A stretch of DNA of 64,000 nt from Mycobacterium sp. 050128. GTDB lineage: Bacteria > Actinomycetota > Actinomycetes > Mycobacteriales > Mycobacteriaceae. Below, one piece after another: positions 30,764-40,729 of the stretch (positions are counted from its first letter, which is position 1; each line of letters starts with the position of its first letter). Where the stretch lies: contig NZ_JAZGLW010000004.1 in assembly GCF_036409155.1 (NCBI RefSeq), forward strand, positions 372,001-436,000, read 5' to 3'. Position numbers and translations under genes: made by a program. The notes under the pieces are model-generated. The model had not been told where the DNA came from and did not search any database. It saw nothing but the letters and a program-made list of their open reading frames with translations.

Positions 30764-32413
30764 ATGCTCAGGCGGGCCGCGGCTATTTCTCTGTCCGTTG
30801 CGCTCGCCGTCGCTTTCGTGGTGACGGGATGCTCGGGTAGCGCCGCCTCGCAGATCGACTACGTCGTCGACGGCCGGCTGAGCACGTACAACGCCAACAC
30901 CACCGTCGGGTTCGCGTCGGCCGGCGCGCAGGCGTTCGCCCGCACGCTGACCGGGTTCGGCTATCACGGTCCCGACGGACAGGTCGTCGCCGACCGCGAC
31001 TTCGGCTCCGTCACGGTGGTGAGCGGTTCACCCCTGGTGCTCGACTACCAGATCGCCGACAACGCGGTGTACTCCGACGGCAAGCCGCTGACCTGCGATG
31101 ACCTGGTGCTCGCCTGGGCCGCTCAGTCGGGCCGGTTTCCCGGGTTCGACGCCGCCACCCAGGCCGGCTACGTCGATATCGCCAACATCGAATGCATACC
31201 GGGACAGAAGAAGGCGCGGGTGTCGTTCGTCCCGGACCGCGGCGTCGTCGACTACAACCAGCTGTTCGCCGCGACCACGATGATGCCGTCGCACGTCATC
31301 GCCGACCAGCTGAATATCGACGTGACCGCGACGCTACTGGGCAAGAACGCGCAGTCGGTCGCACCGATCGCGCAACTGTGGAACACGACGTGGGACCTCA
31401 GGCCCGGTCTCAAACACGACGAGATCGTCAAGCGCTTCCCGTCGTCGGGACCGTACAAAATCGAATCGGTCCTCGACGACGGCGCCGTGGTGCTGGTCGC
31501 CAACGACCGGTGGTGGGGTCCCAAGGCGATCACCAAGCGGATCACGGTGTCGCCGCAGGCCCCCGACATCCAGGATCGGGTCAACAACCGCAGCGTCGAC
31601 GTGGTGGATGTCGCGGCCGGGTCGCCGGGAACGCTGAACACCCCGGACAACTACGAGCGCACCGATTCGGCAGCGGCGGGCATTGAGCAGCTGTTCTTCG
31701 CGCCGCAGGGACCGCTGGCTCAGAACAACGATCGCCGCACGTTCGCGCTGTGCGTTCCCCGTGACGTGATCGCGCGCGACGCCGGGGTACCGATCGCCAA
31801 CTCGCGGCTGTCTCCGGTCGCGGAGGACGCCGTCGCGCAGGCGGACGGTGCCGCCGAGGCGAGCCCGTACAACAAGGCGGACCCGGTCGCCGCCCGCGCC
31901 GCGCTGGGTGGCGCCCCGCTCGCGGTGCGAATCGGCTACCAGGGCCCCAACGCCCGGCTCGCGGTCACCGTCGGGACGATCACCAAGTCGTGCGCGGCCG
32001 CGGGCATCAATGTCACCAACGTCACACTCGACACCTCCGGACCCCAGGCGCTGCGGGACGGAAAGATCGATGTTCTGCTGGCCAGCACCGGTGGAGCCAG
32101 CGGCAGCGGGTCCACCGGATCTTCCTCGATGGACGCCTACGACCTGCACAGTGGCAACGGCAACAACCTGTCGGGGTATGCGAATCCGCAGGTCGACGGC
32201 ATCATCGGTGAGCTCGCGGTGTCCGGCGACCCGGCCGCGCGGGTTCGCCTGCTTGCCGAGGGAGCCCCGGTACTGTGGGGTGATATGCCGACGTTGCCCC
32301 TGTATCGGCAGCAGCGCACGTTGCTGATGTCGAAAAAGATGTACGCAGTCAGCGCGAATCCGACCCGCTGGGGCGCGGGTTGGAACATGGACCGATGGGC
32401 TTTGATGCAGTGA
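30764..32413 (+). CDS. Substrate-binding lipoprotein, family 5 (Rv2585c-like)
   Basis: Extracytoplasmic peptide-type substrate-binding protein anchored by lipid. The signal peptide ends in the lipobox VTGC, with Cys23 as the lipidation site. The mature part has the family 5 (DppA/OppA) pattern: [32 protein letters not shown], and [16 protein letters not shown]. Length is 549 aa. No permease or ATPase genes are nearby, so its transporter partner, if any, is elsewhere. The ATG lies five bases after secF and the stop overlaps the apt start, so it is embedded in the sec-apt-relA gene train. Confidence 0.88.
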   Translation: MLRRAAAISLSVALAVAFVVTGCSGSAASQIDYVVDGRLSTYNANTTVGFASAGAQAFARTLTGFGYHGPDGQVVADRDFGSVTVVSGSPLVLDYQIADNAVYSDGKPLTCDDLVLAWAAQSGRFPGFDAATQAGYVDIANIECIPGQKKARVSFVPDRGVVDYNQLFAATTMMPSHVIADQLNIDVTATLLGKNAQSVAPIAQLWNTTWDLRPGLKHDEIVKRFPSSGPYKIESVLDDGAVVLVANDRWWGPKAITKRITVSPQAPDIQDRVNNRSVDVVDVAAGSPGTLNTPDNYERTDSAAAGIEQLFFAPQGPLAQNNDRRTFALCVPRDVIARDAGVPIANSRLSPVAEDAVAQADGAAEASPYNKADPVAARAALGGAPLAVRIGYQGPNARLAVTVGTITKSCAAAGINVTNVTLDTSGPQALRDGKIDVLLASTGGASGSGSTGSSSMDAYDLHSGNGNNLSGYANPQVDGIIGELAVSGDPAARVRLLAEGAPVLWGDMPTLPLYRQQRTLLMSKKMYAVSANPTRWGAGWNMDRWALMQ

Positions 32414-32952
32414 CGGATATTCGCGAGGATGCGGCCTTGGCCGACCTCATCGCGTCGTTGACCCGCGACGTCTCCAACTTTCCCAAGCGGGGCGTCCAGT
32501 TCAAAGACCTTACTCCGCTGTTCGCCGACCGAACGGCGATGAGCGCGGTGATCGACGCGCTGGCTGAAATCTCCGCCGGCTCGGATCTGGTCGCCGGGAT
32601 CGAATCGCGGGGGTCGTTGGTGGCCGCTGCCGTCGCCGCCCGGCTCGGCACCGGCGTGCTGTCCATCCGCAAGGAGGGCAAGCTGCCGCCGCCGGTGCTC
32701 CACGAGAAGTACACCCGCGAGTACGGTCCCGCGGCGATCGAGATTCCCGCCGACGGTCTGGACTTGCGTGGCACCAACATCATGATCATCGACGATGTGC
32801 TGGCCACCGGTGGCACGCTCGGCGCGGCCAACCGGTTGCTCGAGCGAGCCCGGGCCATCGTGACCGGTGCTGCCGTGCTGGTGGAAATCACCGCGCTGGG
32901 CGGCCGGGAGGCGGTCGCGCCTTTGACGGTAGACAGCCTGAGCCGCGTTTAG
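32410..32952 (+). CDS. apt: Adenine phosphoribosyltransferase
   Basis: Salvages adenine to AMP using PRPP in the cytoplasm. The PRPP-binding motif is [17 protein letters not shown], and the N-terminal [17 protein letters not shown] and [14 protein letters not shown] are typical. Length is about 180 aa. The start is uncertain: GTG 32410 gives the 4-base overlap common in this operon, ATG 32395 or TTG 32380 would add 5 or 10 residues. None has a strong ribosome site, suggesting translational coupling. It lies directly before relA, linking purine salvage and (p)ppGpp metabolism by position, as in many actinobacteria. Confidence 0.92.
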   Translation: MTDIREDAALADLIASLTRDVSNFPKRGVQFKDLTPLFADRTAMSAVIDALAEISAGSDLVAGIESRGSLVAAAVAARLGTGVLSIRKEGKLPPPVLHEKYTREYGPAAIEIPADGLDLRGTNIMIIDDVLATGGTLGAANRLLERARAIVTGAAVLVEITALGGREAVAPLTVDSLSRV

Positions 32953-32984
32953 AGGGGATATCCTCGAGGTCGGAGGTGACCAAC

Positions 32985-35360
32985 GTGGCGGATGAGCAAG
33001 GCACGGCGCAAGCCGTTGTGCCGCCCATGGAGTCGCCAGTCTCGCCGCCCATCGACGCGCCAAGCGCGCCGGAGCCCCCGACCGAAACCCTGAAGACGTC
33101 CAGCAGCGCGTCGCGTCGCGTCCGCGCCCGGCTGGCCCGGCGGATAACCGCCCAGCGCAGCGCGTTCAATCCCGTGCTCGAGCCGCTGGTGGCGGTGCAC
33201 CGGGAGGTATATCCGAAGGCGAACATCTCGATGCTCAACCGAGCCTTCGAGGTCGCCGACCAACGTCACGCCAGTCAACTGCGGCGCTCCGGTGATCCCT
33301 ACATCACCCACCCGCTGGCCGTCGCCAACATTCTCGCCGAATTGGGGATGGACACAACCACTTTGGTGGCCGCGCTGCTGCACGACACCGTCGAGGACAC
33401 GGGTTACACGCTGGAGGCGTTGAGCGAGGAATTCGGCGAAGAGGTAGGCCATCTCGTCGACGGCGTGACCAAGCTGGACCGCGTCGAGTTGGGCAACGCC
33501 GCCGAAGGCGAGACCATCCGCAAGATGATCACGGCGATGGCGCGTGACCCGCGGGTGCTGGTGATCAAGGTGGCCGACCGGCTGCACAACATGCGGACCA
33601 TGCGCTTCCTGCCGCCGGAAAAGCAGGCGCGCAAATCCCGCGAGACCTTGGAAGTCATTGCGCCCCTTGCGCATCGGCTGGGTATGGCCAGCGTGAAGTG
33701 GGAGCTCGAAGACCTGTCGTTCGCGATCCTGCACCCGAAGAAGTACGAGGAGATCGTTCGTCTGGTCGCCGGGCGCGCGCCGTCTCGGGACACCTACCTG
33801 GCCAAGGTCCGCGCCGAAATCGTCGCCACCCTGTCCGCGTCGAAAATCAAAGCGACGGTTGAGGGCCGGCCCAAGCACTACTGGTCGATCTACCAGAAGA
33901 TGATCGTCAAGGGCCGCGACTTCGACGACATCCACGACCTGGTCGGCATTCGCATCCTGTGCGACGAGATCCGGGACTGCTATGCCGCTGTGGGCGTGGT
34001 GCACTCGCTGTGGCAGCCGATGGCGGGGCGGTTCAAGGACTACATCGCACAGCCCAGATACGGCGTCTACCAATCACTGCACACCACGGTCGTCGGTCCG
34101 GAGGGCAAGCCGCTGGAGGTGCAGATCCGCACCCGCGACATGCACCGCACCGCCGAATACGGCATCGCCGCGCACTGGCGTTACAAGGAAGCCAAGGGCC
34201 GCAACGGTGTTCTGCATCCGCACGCCGCCGCCGAGATCGACGACATGGCCTGGATGCGGCAGCTGCTCGACTGGCAACGTGAGGCCGCGGACCCGGGCGA
34301 GTTCCTGGAGTCGTTGCGTTACGACCTTGCGGTGCAAGAGATTTTCGTGTTCACCCCCAAGGGTGATGTCGTCACCCTGCCGACCGGGTCGACGCCGGTG
34401 GACTTCGCCTATGCGGTGCACACCGAGGTCGGCCACCGCTGCATCGGCGCCCGGGTCAACGGGCGGCTGGTGGCACTGGAACGCAAGCTCGAAAACGGGG
34501 AAGTCGTTGAGGTTTTCACCTCCAAGGCGCCCAACGCCGGACCGTCGCGGGACTGGCAGCAGTTCGTGGTGTCGCCGCGGGCCAAGGCGAAGATCCGCCA
34601 GTGGTTCGCCAAGGAGCGGCGTGAGGAGGCGCTGGAGGCCGGCAAGGAAGCGATGGCCCGTGAGGTCCGTCGCGGCGGACTTCCGTTGCAGCGCTTGGTT
34701 AACGGCGAGGCCATGGCCGCGGTGGCCCGCGAGCTGCACTACACCGACGTGTCCGCGATGTACACCGCGATCGGTGAGGGGCATGTGTCGGCGCGCCACG
34801 TCGTGCAGCGGCTGCTCGCCGAGCTCGGCGGTATCGACCAGGCCGAAGAAGACCTCGCCGAAAGGTCCACGCCTACAACGATGTTGCGCCGCCCGCGCAG
34901 CACCGACGACGTCGGCGTCTCGGTCCCCGGCGCGCCCGGCGTGCTGACCAAGCTGGCCAAGTGCTGCACACCCGTGCCGGGCGATGCGATCATGGGATTC
35001 GTCACCCGCGGCGGTGGTGTCAGTGTGCACCGCACCGACTGCACCAACGCCGCGTCACTGCAGCAGCAGGCCGAGCGCATCATCGAGGTGCTCTGGGCGC
35101 CGTCGCCGTCGTCGGTGTTCCTGGTGGCCATTCAGGTCGAGGCGCTCGACCGGCACCGGTTGCTGTCGGATGTCACGCGGGTGCTCGCCGACGAGAAGGT
35201 GAACATCCTCTCCGCGTCGGTCACCACCTCGGGTGACCGGGTTGCGATCAGCCGCTTCACTTTTGAGATGGGTGACCCCAAGCATCTCGGGCACCTGCTC
35301 AATGTCGTGCGCAATGTCGAAGGCGTATACGACGTCTACCGCGTCACGTCTGCCGCGTAA
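32985..35360 (+). CDS. relA: Bifunctional (p)ppGpp synthetase/hydrolase Rel
   Basis: Long RSH enzyme of the stringent response. Domains in order: HD hydrolase (about residues 80-230, [10 protein letters not shown]), synthetase (about 260-410, [20 protein letters not shown]), TGS (about 440-510, [20 protein letters not shown]), and C-terminal zinc-finger/ACT regions ([29 protein letters not shown]). Length 791 aa. GTG 32985 was chosen because GGAGG is eight bases upstream and the start [11 protein letters not shown] matches the M. tuberculosis N-terminus; GTG 32976 would overlap that site. Conservation with the M. tuberculosis protein is very high. Confidence 0.97.
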   Translation: MADEQGTAQAVVPPMESPVSPPIDAPSAPEPPTETLKTSSSASRRVRARLARRITAQRSAFNPVLEPLVAVHREVYPKANISMLNRAFEVADQRHASQLRRSGDPYITHPLAVANILAELGMDTTTLVAALLHDTVEDTGYTLEALSEEFGEEVGHLVDGVTKLDRVELGNAAEGETIRKMITAMARDPRVLVIKVADRLHNMRTMRFLPPEKQARKSRETLEVIAPLAHRLGMASVKWELEDLSFAILHPKKYEEIVRLVAGRAPSRDTYLAKVRAEIVATLSASKIKATVEGRPKHYWSIYQKMIVKGRDFDDIHDLVGIRILCDEIRDCYAAVGVVHSLWQPMAGRFKDYIAQPRYGVYQSLHTTVVGPEGKPLEVQIRTRDMHRTAEYGIAAHWRYKEAKGRNGVLHPHAAAEIDDMAWMRQLLDWQREAADPGEFLESLRYDLAVQEIFVFTPKGDVVTLPTGSTPVDFAYAVHTEVGHRCIGARVNGRLVALERKLENGEVVEVFTSKAPNAGPSRDWQQFVVSPRAKAKIRQWFAKERREEALEAGKEAMAREVRRGGLPLQRLVNGEAMAAVARELHYTDVSAMYTAIGEGHVSARHVVQRLLAELGGIDQAEEDLAERSTPTTMLRRPRSTDDVGVSVPGAPGVLTKLAKCCTPVPGDAIMGFVTRGGGVSVHRTDCTNAASLQQQAERIIEVLWAPSPSSVFLVAIQVEALDRHRLLSDVTRVLADEKVNILSASVTTSGDRVAISRFTFEMGDPKHLGHLLNVVRNVEGVYDVYRVTSAA

Positions 35361-35363
35361 GCC

Positions 35364-37088
35364 TCAGCCGATCCGCACCGAGGTGATCGTGACCGGGCTG
35401 GACGGCAGCCCGTCGTCACCGTTGCCGAGAACGCCGGCCTTCACGATCTTGTCGATCGTCGCCAGGCCCGCCTGATCGATCGTGCCGAAGACCGTGCAGT
35501 TCGGGTCGTTGATGCTGTCCTTGTAGGTCAGATTGAATTGGCTCCCGCTCGGATTGGGTCCGTTGAAGGGCGCCGTGGTGAGCGCCCCGCGCGGGTACAG
35601 CACGGGCTGCTTGTAGGCGGGATCGCCTGCGCTGTACTGGTTGGCGGGGTATTCGTTGGCGAACTCGTAGCCGGGGCCGCCGGTGCCTTCGGTGTCGGGC
35701 CCACCGCACTGCAGGATGCCGAAATCGGACTGGGTCATCAGCTTGCCGCATTGGGTGCCGTCGAAGAATTGCTGTTTTGCCAGGCTGACGAAGCTGTTCA
35801 CCGTGCAGGGGGCCTTGTCGTTGTCCAGCGCGATGCCGATATCGCCGACGTTGGTGGAGATGGTCGCGTGGATCACCGGTGGATCGGTGGATATCTTGCC
35901 CGACGGCGGTGGGTTGACGGGCTTGACGGACGCTTCCTGCGACGCCGGGTACTGGCAGTTGGCGCCGAGGTCGGCCGGCGGGGCAAACGCCGGCAATGCC
36001 GGAACGGGCGCACCCGCCCCGGTTCCCGGTCTGGGCTCCTTGGTGTGCACCGGCAAGCGCATCGTCGTGCTTGTTGTGGCCGTTGAAGATCCACTGCCGC
36101 TGTGGGTCACCAGGACGACCACCAGCGTGATCACCGCGGCGAGCACCACGACCGATCCACCGACGATGCCCAAGATCAATCGCCGGGAATTCGCCGGTTG
36201 GGGCTGCTGCGATGCTCCGGGCTGGGGCGCGGGCGGTTGCGACGGCGGCGGGCTCCAGGCCGCGGTCGAGGTCGGGCTGCTCAGGGCCGCCCGAGCCGCC
36301 TGCGCCAGCTCGAGGGCCGTCTGGAAGCGCTGGTCGACATCCTTGGCCATGCCGCGGGCGACCACCGCGTCGAGGGCCTGCGATACGTCCGCCGAGGCTG
36401 CCGACGGTCGTGGCGGCGTGATGTTGAGATGCCCGTTGAGTTGCTCCTCCATGCTGTCGCCGGGGTAGGGCAGGCGCCCGGTCAGGCATTCGTAGAGCAC
36501 GCAGGCCAAGGCGTAGACGTCGGCGCGGTGATCGGTAATACCCCGGAAGCGCTCGGGGGCCATGTAGGCCATCGTGCCCATCGTGTGGCCGGTGTGCGTC
36601 AGCACCGTGTCGGCGGCGGTGCGCGCGAGCCCGAAGTCGATCAGGTAGACGAAGTCGCGGGCCGACACCAGGATGTTGGACGGCTTGATGTCGCGGTGGA
36701 TCAGGCCGACCTCGTGGGCCGTATCCAGTGCTGCCGCAACCTGTTCGATCACCGCGACGGCGCGCTCGGGGCTGAGCCGGCCACCGTTTTCGGCGATGTA
36801 GGCCAACAGGTCGCGGCCTTCGACCAGTCGCATGTCGACATAGAGCCGGCCGTCGATCTCGCCGTAGCTGTGAATCGGCACCATGTGCGGATCGCTCAGG
36901 CTCGCCGCGATGCGCGCCTCACGCCGGAACCGTTGCTGAAATTCGTCGTCCTCCGCCAGATGCGCGGGCAACACCTTGAGGGCAACCACCCGGTCGGTGA
37001 GGGTGTCGTGAGCGCGGAACACCTGTCCCATCCCGCCGCGCCCCAACAGGCCCTGTAGTTCGTAATGTCCGAATACTTCCGTCGACAC
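35364..37088 (-). CDS. Ser/Thr protein kinase fused to an extracytoplasmic cyclophilin domain (copy 1)
   Basis: 574 aa. Residues about 8-265 form a PknE/PknF-type kinase with all catalytic motifs (GRGGMGQVF, VALKVL, HRDIKPSNI, DFGLA, MAPERF). A Pro/Gln-rich juxtamembrane stretch leads to one helix at about 302-326. Outside the membrane is a Thr/Pro linker and a domain closely related to the neighbouring PpiB ectodomain, including the lead-in LPAF...GANCQYP. The cyclophilin core has Lys449 where PpiB has the catalytic Arg175; Gln460 is kept; the MANAG strand is lost. It may therefore bind a ligand without isomerase activity. GTG 37088 was chosen since TATGGT lies six bases upstream (leaderless). 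A longer start at 37118 is possible. Convergent with relA, four bases apart. Confidence 0.93.
   Translation of the reverse strand: MSTEVFGHYELQGLLGRGGMGQVFRAHDTLTDRVVALKVLPAHLAEDDEFQQRFRREARIAASLSDPHMVPIHSYGEIDGRLYVDMRLVEGRDLLAYIAENGGRLSPERAVAVIEQVAAALDTAHEVGLIHRDIKPSNILVSARDFVYLIDFGLARTAADTVLTHTGHTMGTMAYMAPERFRGITDHRADVYALACVLYECLTGRLPYPGDSMEEQLNGHLNITPPRPSAASADVSQALDAVVARGMAKDVDQRFQTALELAQAARAALSSPTSTAAWSPPPSQPPAPQPGASQQPQPANSRRLILGIVGGSVVVLAAVITLVVVLVTHSGSGSSTATTSTTMRLPVHTKEPRPGTGAGAPVPALPAFAPPADLGANCQYPASQEASVKPVNPPPSGKISTDPPVIHATISTNVGDIGIALDNDKAPCTVNSFVSLAKQQFFDGTQCGKLMTQSDFGILQCGGPDTEGTGGPGYEFANEYPANQYSAGDPAYKQPVLYPRGALTTAPFNGPNPSGSQFNLTYKDSINDPNCTVFGTIDQAGLATIDKIVKAGVLGNGDDGLPSSPVTITSVRIG
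36664..36823 (-). repeat. 160-bp block identical to 38547-38706
   Basis: Part of the kinase domain of copy 1 from the catalytic loop region upstream. All 160 bases match copy 2, while the sequence on either side shows scattered changes, which suggests recent gene conversion or a recent partial duplication. Confidence 0.92.
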
Positions 37089-37094
37089 CCAACG

Positions 37095-37100
37095 ACCATA
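37095..37100 (-). promoter_or_regulatory. Likely -10 element for a leaderless kinase-cyclophilin copy 1
   Basis: On the minus strand TATGGT fits TANNNT and is six bases from GTG 37088, so transcription would begin at or near the start codon. No ribosome site is seen. Confidence 0.55.
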
Positions 37101-37156
37101 AGCCGTTGGGCGCGCCAAGTCGTGGGATCCGCGCCGTTAGCGCAACGGCTTTGGTG

Positions 37157-38971
37157 TTAGCCGACCCGCACCGAGTTGATCGTCACCGGAGACGTGGGAA
37201 GGCCGGTCGGCCGGTGGCCGGCGACTCCTGCCGCGGCGATCTTATCGAGGACCGCCAGGCCGGCCGCGTCGATGTTGCCGAGCACCGTGAACGTCGGCGG
37301 AGCCTCGGTGTCCTGGTAGAACATGACGAATTGGCTCCCGTTGGTGTTGGGCTCGTTGCTGGCCATGATCACGGCTCCGCGCGGGTACACCACGGTCGCC
37401 CGCAGCGCGGGATCTCCGGGCGGATATTGATTGGTGGGGTATTCGTCGGCGAATTCGTAACCGGGGCCGCCGTTGCCGTCCTTGTCCGGGCCACCGCACA
37501 CCAGCGTCGCGCCGTCGGAGCCGGTGGACAGGCGTGGGCAGGTGGTGCCGTCGAAGAATTGTTGGCGGGCCAGGCTGACGAAGCTGTTCACCGTGCACGG
37601 TGACTCGTTGTTGGCGAGCGCGATGCCGATATCGCCGAAGTTGGTGGAAAGCGTGGCGGGAATCTGCGCCGGCGTAGTCGATACCCTGCCGGAGGAAGGC
37701 AGGGTGACCGGCTTGGGGGACGCATCCACGGAATCGCTGCCCACCGTTTGGTATTGGCAATTGGCACCCAGGTCAGGTGGCGGGGCAAAGGCCGGCAACG
37801 GCGGCGCGGCATTCCCGTCCGGGTTGGCCCGGGTCGTCGCCGCGCCCGGTCCGCCGAAGGTGGGTCCTTGCTTGGGCGACCTCGGGCGGGGTGCGGCGCT
37901 GGATGTCGCATTGTTCGACGAGGAATCGCCGTTGGTCACCAGGGCGACGACCAGCACCGTGACCATCGCGAGCGTGAAGAGCGACGCGGCGACGATGCCG
38001 ATGATCAGGCCCCGGTTCGATTTCTGCGGCTCGGGTTGTGGCGGGGTATGGGCCGTCGGGGTGTGCGCGGAATGCGCAGGCGGCGGCACCGGCGTGGCTG
38101 CCGTTGCCGGGTAGGACGGCGGCGGCGGTGGCGGACCGGGCGGGACGGTGGCGCCATGGCCTGCCAGTGCGGCTTTGGCGGCCTCGGCGAACTCGATGGC
38201 CGTCTGGTAGCGGTGGTCGACATCTTTTGCCATGCCGCGGGCGACCACCTCATCCAGGGCGGGCGGGACGCCGGGCACGGTGAACGAGGCTCGTGGCGGC
38301 GGGGAGTTCAGATGCGCGTTGAGCTGTTCCTCGAAGGTGTCGCCGGGGTAGGGCAGATGCCCGGTCAGGCATTCGTAGAGCACGCAGGCCAGCGCGTAGA
38401 CGTCGGCGCGGTGATCGGTTATGCCCCGGAAGCGCTCGGGGGCCATGTAGGCCATCGTGCCCATCGTGTGGCCGGTGTGGGTCAGCGCGGTGTCGGCGGC
38501 GGTGCGGGCCAGGCCGAAGTCGATCAGGTAGACGAAGTCGCGGGTGGACACCAGGATGTTGGACGGCTTGATGTCGCGGTGGATCAGGCCGACCTCGTGG
38601 GCCGTATCCAGTGCTGCCGCAACCTGTTCGATCACCGCGACGGCGCGCTCGGGGCTGAGCCGGCCACCGTTTTCGGCGATGTAGGCCAACAGGTCGCGGC
38701 CTTCGATCAGCCGCATGTCGACATACAGGCGGCCGTCGATCTCGCCGTAGCTGTGGATCGGCACCATGTGCGGGTCGTTCAGGCTCGCCGCGATGCGCGC
38801 CTCACGCCGGAAGCGCTGCTGAAATTCCTGGTCGTCTGCCAGATGCGCAGGCAGCACCTTGAGCGCGACGATGCGGTCCGTGCTGGTGTCATAGGCGCGA
38901 AATACCTGTCCCATGCCCCCGCGGCCCAGCAGCTCACGCAGTTCGTAATGTCCGAACGACTCCGTCACCAC
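37157..38971 (-). CDS. Ser/Thr protein kinase fused to an extracytoplasmic cyclophilin domain (copy 2)
   Basis: 604 aa with the same layout as copy 1: intact kinase (about residues 9-265), Pro-rich segment, one membrane helix at about 325-350, linker, and a cyclophilin-like domain at the C-terminus. The kinase domains of the two copies are about 93% identical by eye, but the outer domains are only about half identical. Here the catalytic Arg is kept (Arg480) but the Gln that is 186 in PpiB is Val491, and FG of the VFG strand is LG. The kinase probably autophosphorylates in response to an extracellular cue and signals inward, like PknB/PknE. GTG 38971 (or 38968) lies six bases after TAAGGT; AAGG could also act as a ribosome site. 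It sits between copy 1 and ppiB, all on the minus strand. Confidence 0.93.
   Translation of the reverse strand: MVTESFGHYELRELLGRGGMGQVFRAYDTSTDRIVALKVLPAHLADDQEFQQRFRREARIAASLNDPHMVPIHSYGEIDGRLYVDMRLIEGRDLLAYIAENGGRLSPERAVAVIEQVAAALDTAHEVGLIHRDIKPSNILVSTRDFVYLIDFGLARTAADTALTHTGHTMGTMAYMAPERFRGITDHRADVYALACVLYECLTGHLPYPGDTFEEQLNAHLNSPPPRASFTVPGVPPALDEVVARGMAKDVDHRYQTAIEFAEAAKAALAGHGATVPPGPPPPPPSYPATAATPVPPPAHSAHTPTAHTPPQPEPQKSNRGLIIGIVAASLFTLAMVTVLVVALVTNGDSSSNNATSSAAPRPRSPKQGPTFGGPGAATTRANPDGNAAPPLPAFAPPPDLGANCQYQTVGSDSVDASPKPVTLPSSGRVSTTPAQIPATLSTNFGDIGIALANNESPCTVNSFVSLARQQFFDGTTCPRLSTGSDGATLVCGGPDKDGNGGPGYEFADEYPTNQYPPGDPALRATVVYPRGAVIMASNEPNTNGSQFVMFYQDTEAPPTFTVLGNIDAAGLAVLDKIAAAGVAGHRPTGLPTSPVTINSVRVG
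38547..38706 (-). repeat. 160-bp block identical to 36664-36823
   Basis: The matching segment in copy 2. The two blocks are 1,883 bases apart in direct orientation, so unequal crossing-over between them would delete or duplicate one kinase-cyclophilin gene while keeping the frame. Confidence 0.92.
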
Positions 38972-38977
38972 GCAATG

Positions 38978-38983
38978 ACCTTA
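38978..38983 (-). promoter_or_regulatory. Likely -10 element for kinase-cyclophilin copy 2
   Basis: TAAGGT on the minus strand, six bases before GTG 38971. The spacing is the same as for copy 1, so both copies probably make leaderless or near-leaderless mRNAs from separate promoters. Confidence 0.55.
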
Positions 38984-39050
38984 AGGTGTCGGCCCATCGG
39001 GGCACCAAATTTCACGAATCCGTAACGACTCGTGTTGCGCTGCCACGGGT

Positions 39051-39950
39051 TTAGTCCAGCAGGATCGACTTGATCGTGACTTCGCTGTTCGGTGCGCCGT
39101 CTTCACCGCCACCGTTGATGCCGCCCTTGGCGATCTTGTCGAGAACGGCCAGGCCGTCGGGCTGAATCGTGCCGAAGACGGTGTACTGCGGCGGCAGCTG
39201 AGAGTCCTTGTAGACCATGAAGAACTGGCTGCCGTTGGTGCCGGGTCCGGCGTTGGCCATCGCGAGGGTGCCGCGCGGGTAGAGCACGGGTTCGCGCAGC
39301 TTGGGGTCGTTCGGCGGGTACTGGTCGGTCGGATACTCGTTGGCGAACTGGTAACCCGGTCCGCCGGTGCCGTCACCCTTGGGATCACCGCATTGCAGGA
39401 CGCCCAGCGTGTCCGAGGTGGTCAGGCGGTGGCACTTGGTGTTGTCGAAGTACTTCTGCCCGATCAAGCTCGCGAAACTGTTGACCGTACAAGGTGATTC
39501 GTTGTTGGCCAGCATCAGGCCGATGTTGCCCTGGCTGGTCGCCATGCTGGCGCTCACCTGCGCGGGATCGGTCGGCACCTTGCCGGTGCGCGGCGGCTTG
39601 ACCGGCTTGGCGGCCGGATCCGTCGACGGCGGGTACTGGCAGTTGGCGCCCACGGTGTCCGACGGTTTGAAGGCCGGCAGCGGCGGAACCGGCGGAACCT
39701 GACCGGTTTGCGGAGTCGTCGTGCCCGACGTCGCCGGCGAGTTGGTCGTCGTCGGCGCCGCCGTGTCGTGCTTGTGCTTGTTGTTCGTGTTGATCACGGT
39801 GATCACCACCGCGGCGATCACCGCGACGGCCGCGACCACGCCGCCGGCGATGACTAAGACGCGGCGCCTGCGGGCTTGCTTCGCGCGGCGTTCGAGCTGC
39901 CGTTCGAGTTTGCGCTTGGCGTTGGCGCGTCGCTGTTCGTTGGTCGGCAC
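39051..39950 (-). CDS. ppiB: Membrane-anchored peptidyl-prolyl isomerase PpiB
   Basis: A 299-aa cyclophilin with a basic cytoplasmic N-terminus (RRANAKRKLERQLERRAKQ), one helix at about 30-52, a Thr/Pro linker and an outer cyclophilin domain. Core residues of the fold are kept: Arg175 in CHRLT, Gln186 in VLQCGD, MANAGPGTNGSQFFM including the Phe of the proline pocket. Tyr replaces the usual His before TVFG. It should catalyse proline isomerisation of exported proteins. The GTG start has GGAGG about ten bases upstream. It is the canonical Rv2582-type gene at this locus; the two kinase fusions immediately downstream carry its ectodomain including the linker segment LPAF...GANCQYP. Confidence 0.93.
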   Translation of the reverse strand: MPTNEQRRANAKRKLERQLERRAKQARRRRVLVIAGGVVAAVAVIAAVVITVINTNNKHKHDTAAPTTTNSPATSGTTTPQTGQVPPVPPLPAFKPSDTVGANCQYPPSTDPAAKPVKPPRTGKVPTDPAQVSASMATSQGNIGLMLANNESPCTVNSFASLIGQKYFDNTKCHRLTTSDTLGVLQCGDPKGDGTGGPGYQFANEYPTDQYPPNDPKLREPVLYPRGTLAMANAGPGTNGSQFFMVYKDSQLPPQYTVFGTIQPDGLAVLDKIAKGGINGGGEDGAPNSEVTIKSILLD

Positions 39951-40045
39951 GGCCGGTATGCCTCCATGCTCGTCAGTGGGGGCGGGTTAGCAGGCTCAGG
40001 CTAATCGGGGCGGCGCGAGCGGTGTCAAGTGGCCCCCGTGGGAAA

Positions 40046-40729
40046 ATGACAAACGTGTTGATCACCGGATTTCCCGCCGGCATGTTGCAGTGCAACTGCT
40101 ACGTGCTGGCCGAGCGCCCCGGTACGGACGCCGTGATCGTGGATCCGGGGCAGCGAGCGATGGCGCCGCTGCGGCGGATTCTTGACCAGAATCGGCTCAC
40201 TCCGGCCGCCGTGCTGCTCACCCACGGGCACATCGACCACATCTGGTCTGCTCAGAAGGTGTCCGACAGCTACGGCTGCCCGACCTACATTCATCCCGAA
40301 GACCGCTTCATGCTCAAAGACCCGATCTTCGGCATGGGGCCGCGGCTGGCGCAGCTGATGACGGGTGCGTTCTTCCGCGAGCCTAAGCAGGTGGTCGAAC
40401 TGGACCGCGACGGCGACAAGATCGACCTGGGCAACGTCAGCGTCAACGTCGATCACACTCCCGGGCACACCCGCGGATCGGTGGTCTTCCGGGTCGCGCA
40501 GGCCGCCAAGTCCGACGCCGATGTGGTGTTCACCGGCGACACCCTGTTCGAGCGCTCGGTGGGCCGTACCGACCTGTTCGGCGGCAGCGGTCGCGATTTG
40601 CTGACCTCGATCATCGACAAGCTCCTGGTGCTCGACGACAACACCGTGGTGCTGCCCGGCCACGGGGCTGCGACCACGATCGGCGCCGAGCGACGTTTCA
40701 ATCCGTTCCTCGAAGGCCTGGCCGGATGA
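40046..40729 (+). CDS. Glyoxalase II-like metallo-beta-lactamase fold hydrolase (Rv2581c-like)
   Basis: Two-metal hydrolase of about 227 aa in the cytoplasm. The metal ligands are seen in THGHIDH, in [10 protein letters not shown], in FTGDTLF and in LPGHGAATT. It may hydrolyse a thioester such as a thiol adduct of lactoylglutathione type; mycobacteria lack glutathione, so the natural substrate would differ (mycothiol is one option). ATG 40046 is used; GTG 40055 would match the start I recall for M. tuberculosis and GTG 40022 would add eight residues. The stop overlaps the hisS ATG. Confidence 0.88.
   Translation: MTNVLITGFPAGMLQCNCYVLAERPGTDAVIVDPGQRAMAPLRRILDQNRLTPAAVLLTHGHIDHIWSAQKVSDSYGCPTYIHPEDRFMLKDPIFGMGPRLAQLMTGAFFREPKQVVELDRDGDKIDLGNVSVNVDHTPGHTRGSVVFRVAQAAKSDADVVFTGDTLFERSVGRTDLFGGSGRDLLTSIIDKLLVLDDNTVVLPGHGAATTIGAERRFNPFLEGLAG

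Noticed and set aside
32949..34073. 374-aa open frame opposite relA
   Set aside because: Antisense shadow of the highly conserved relA HD and synthetase region with no domain of its own.
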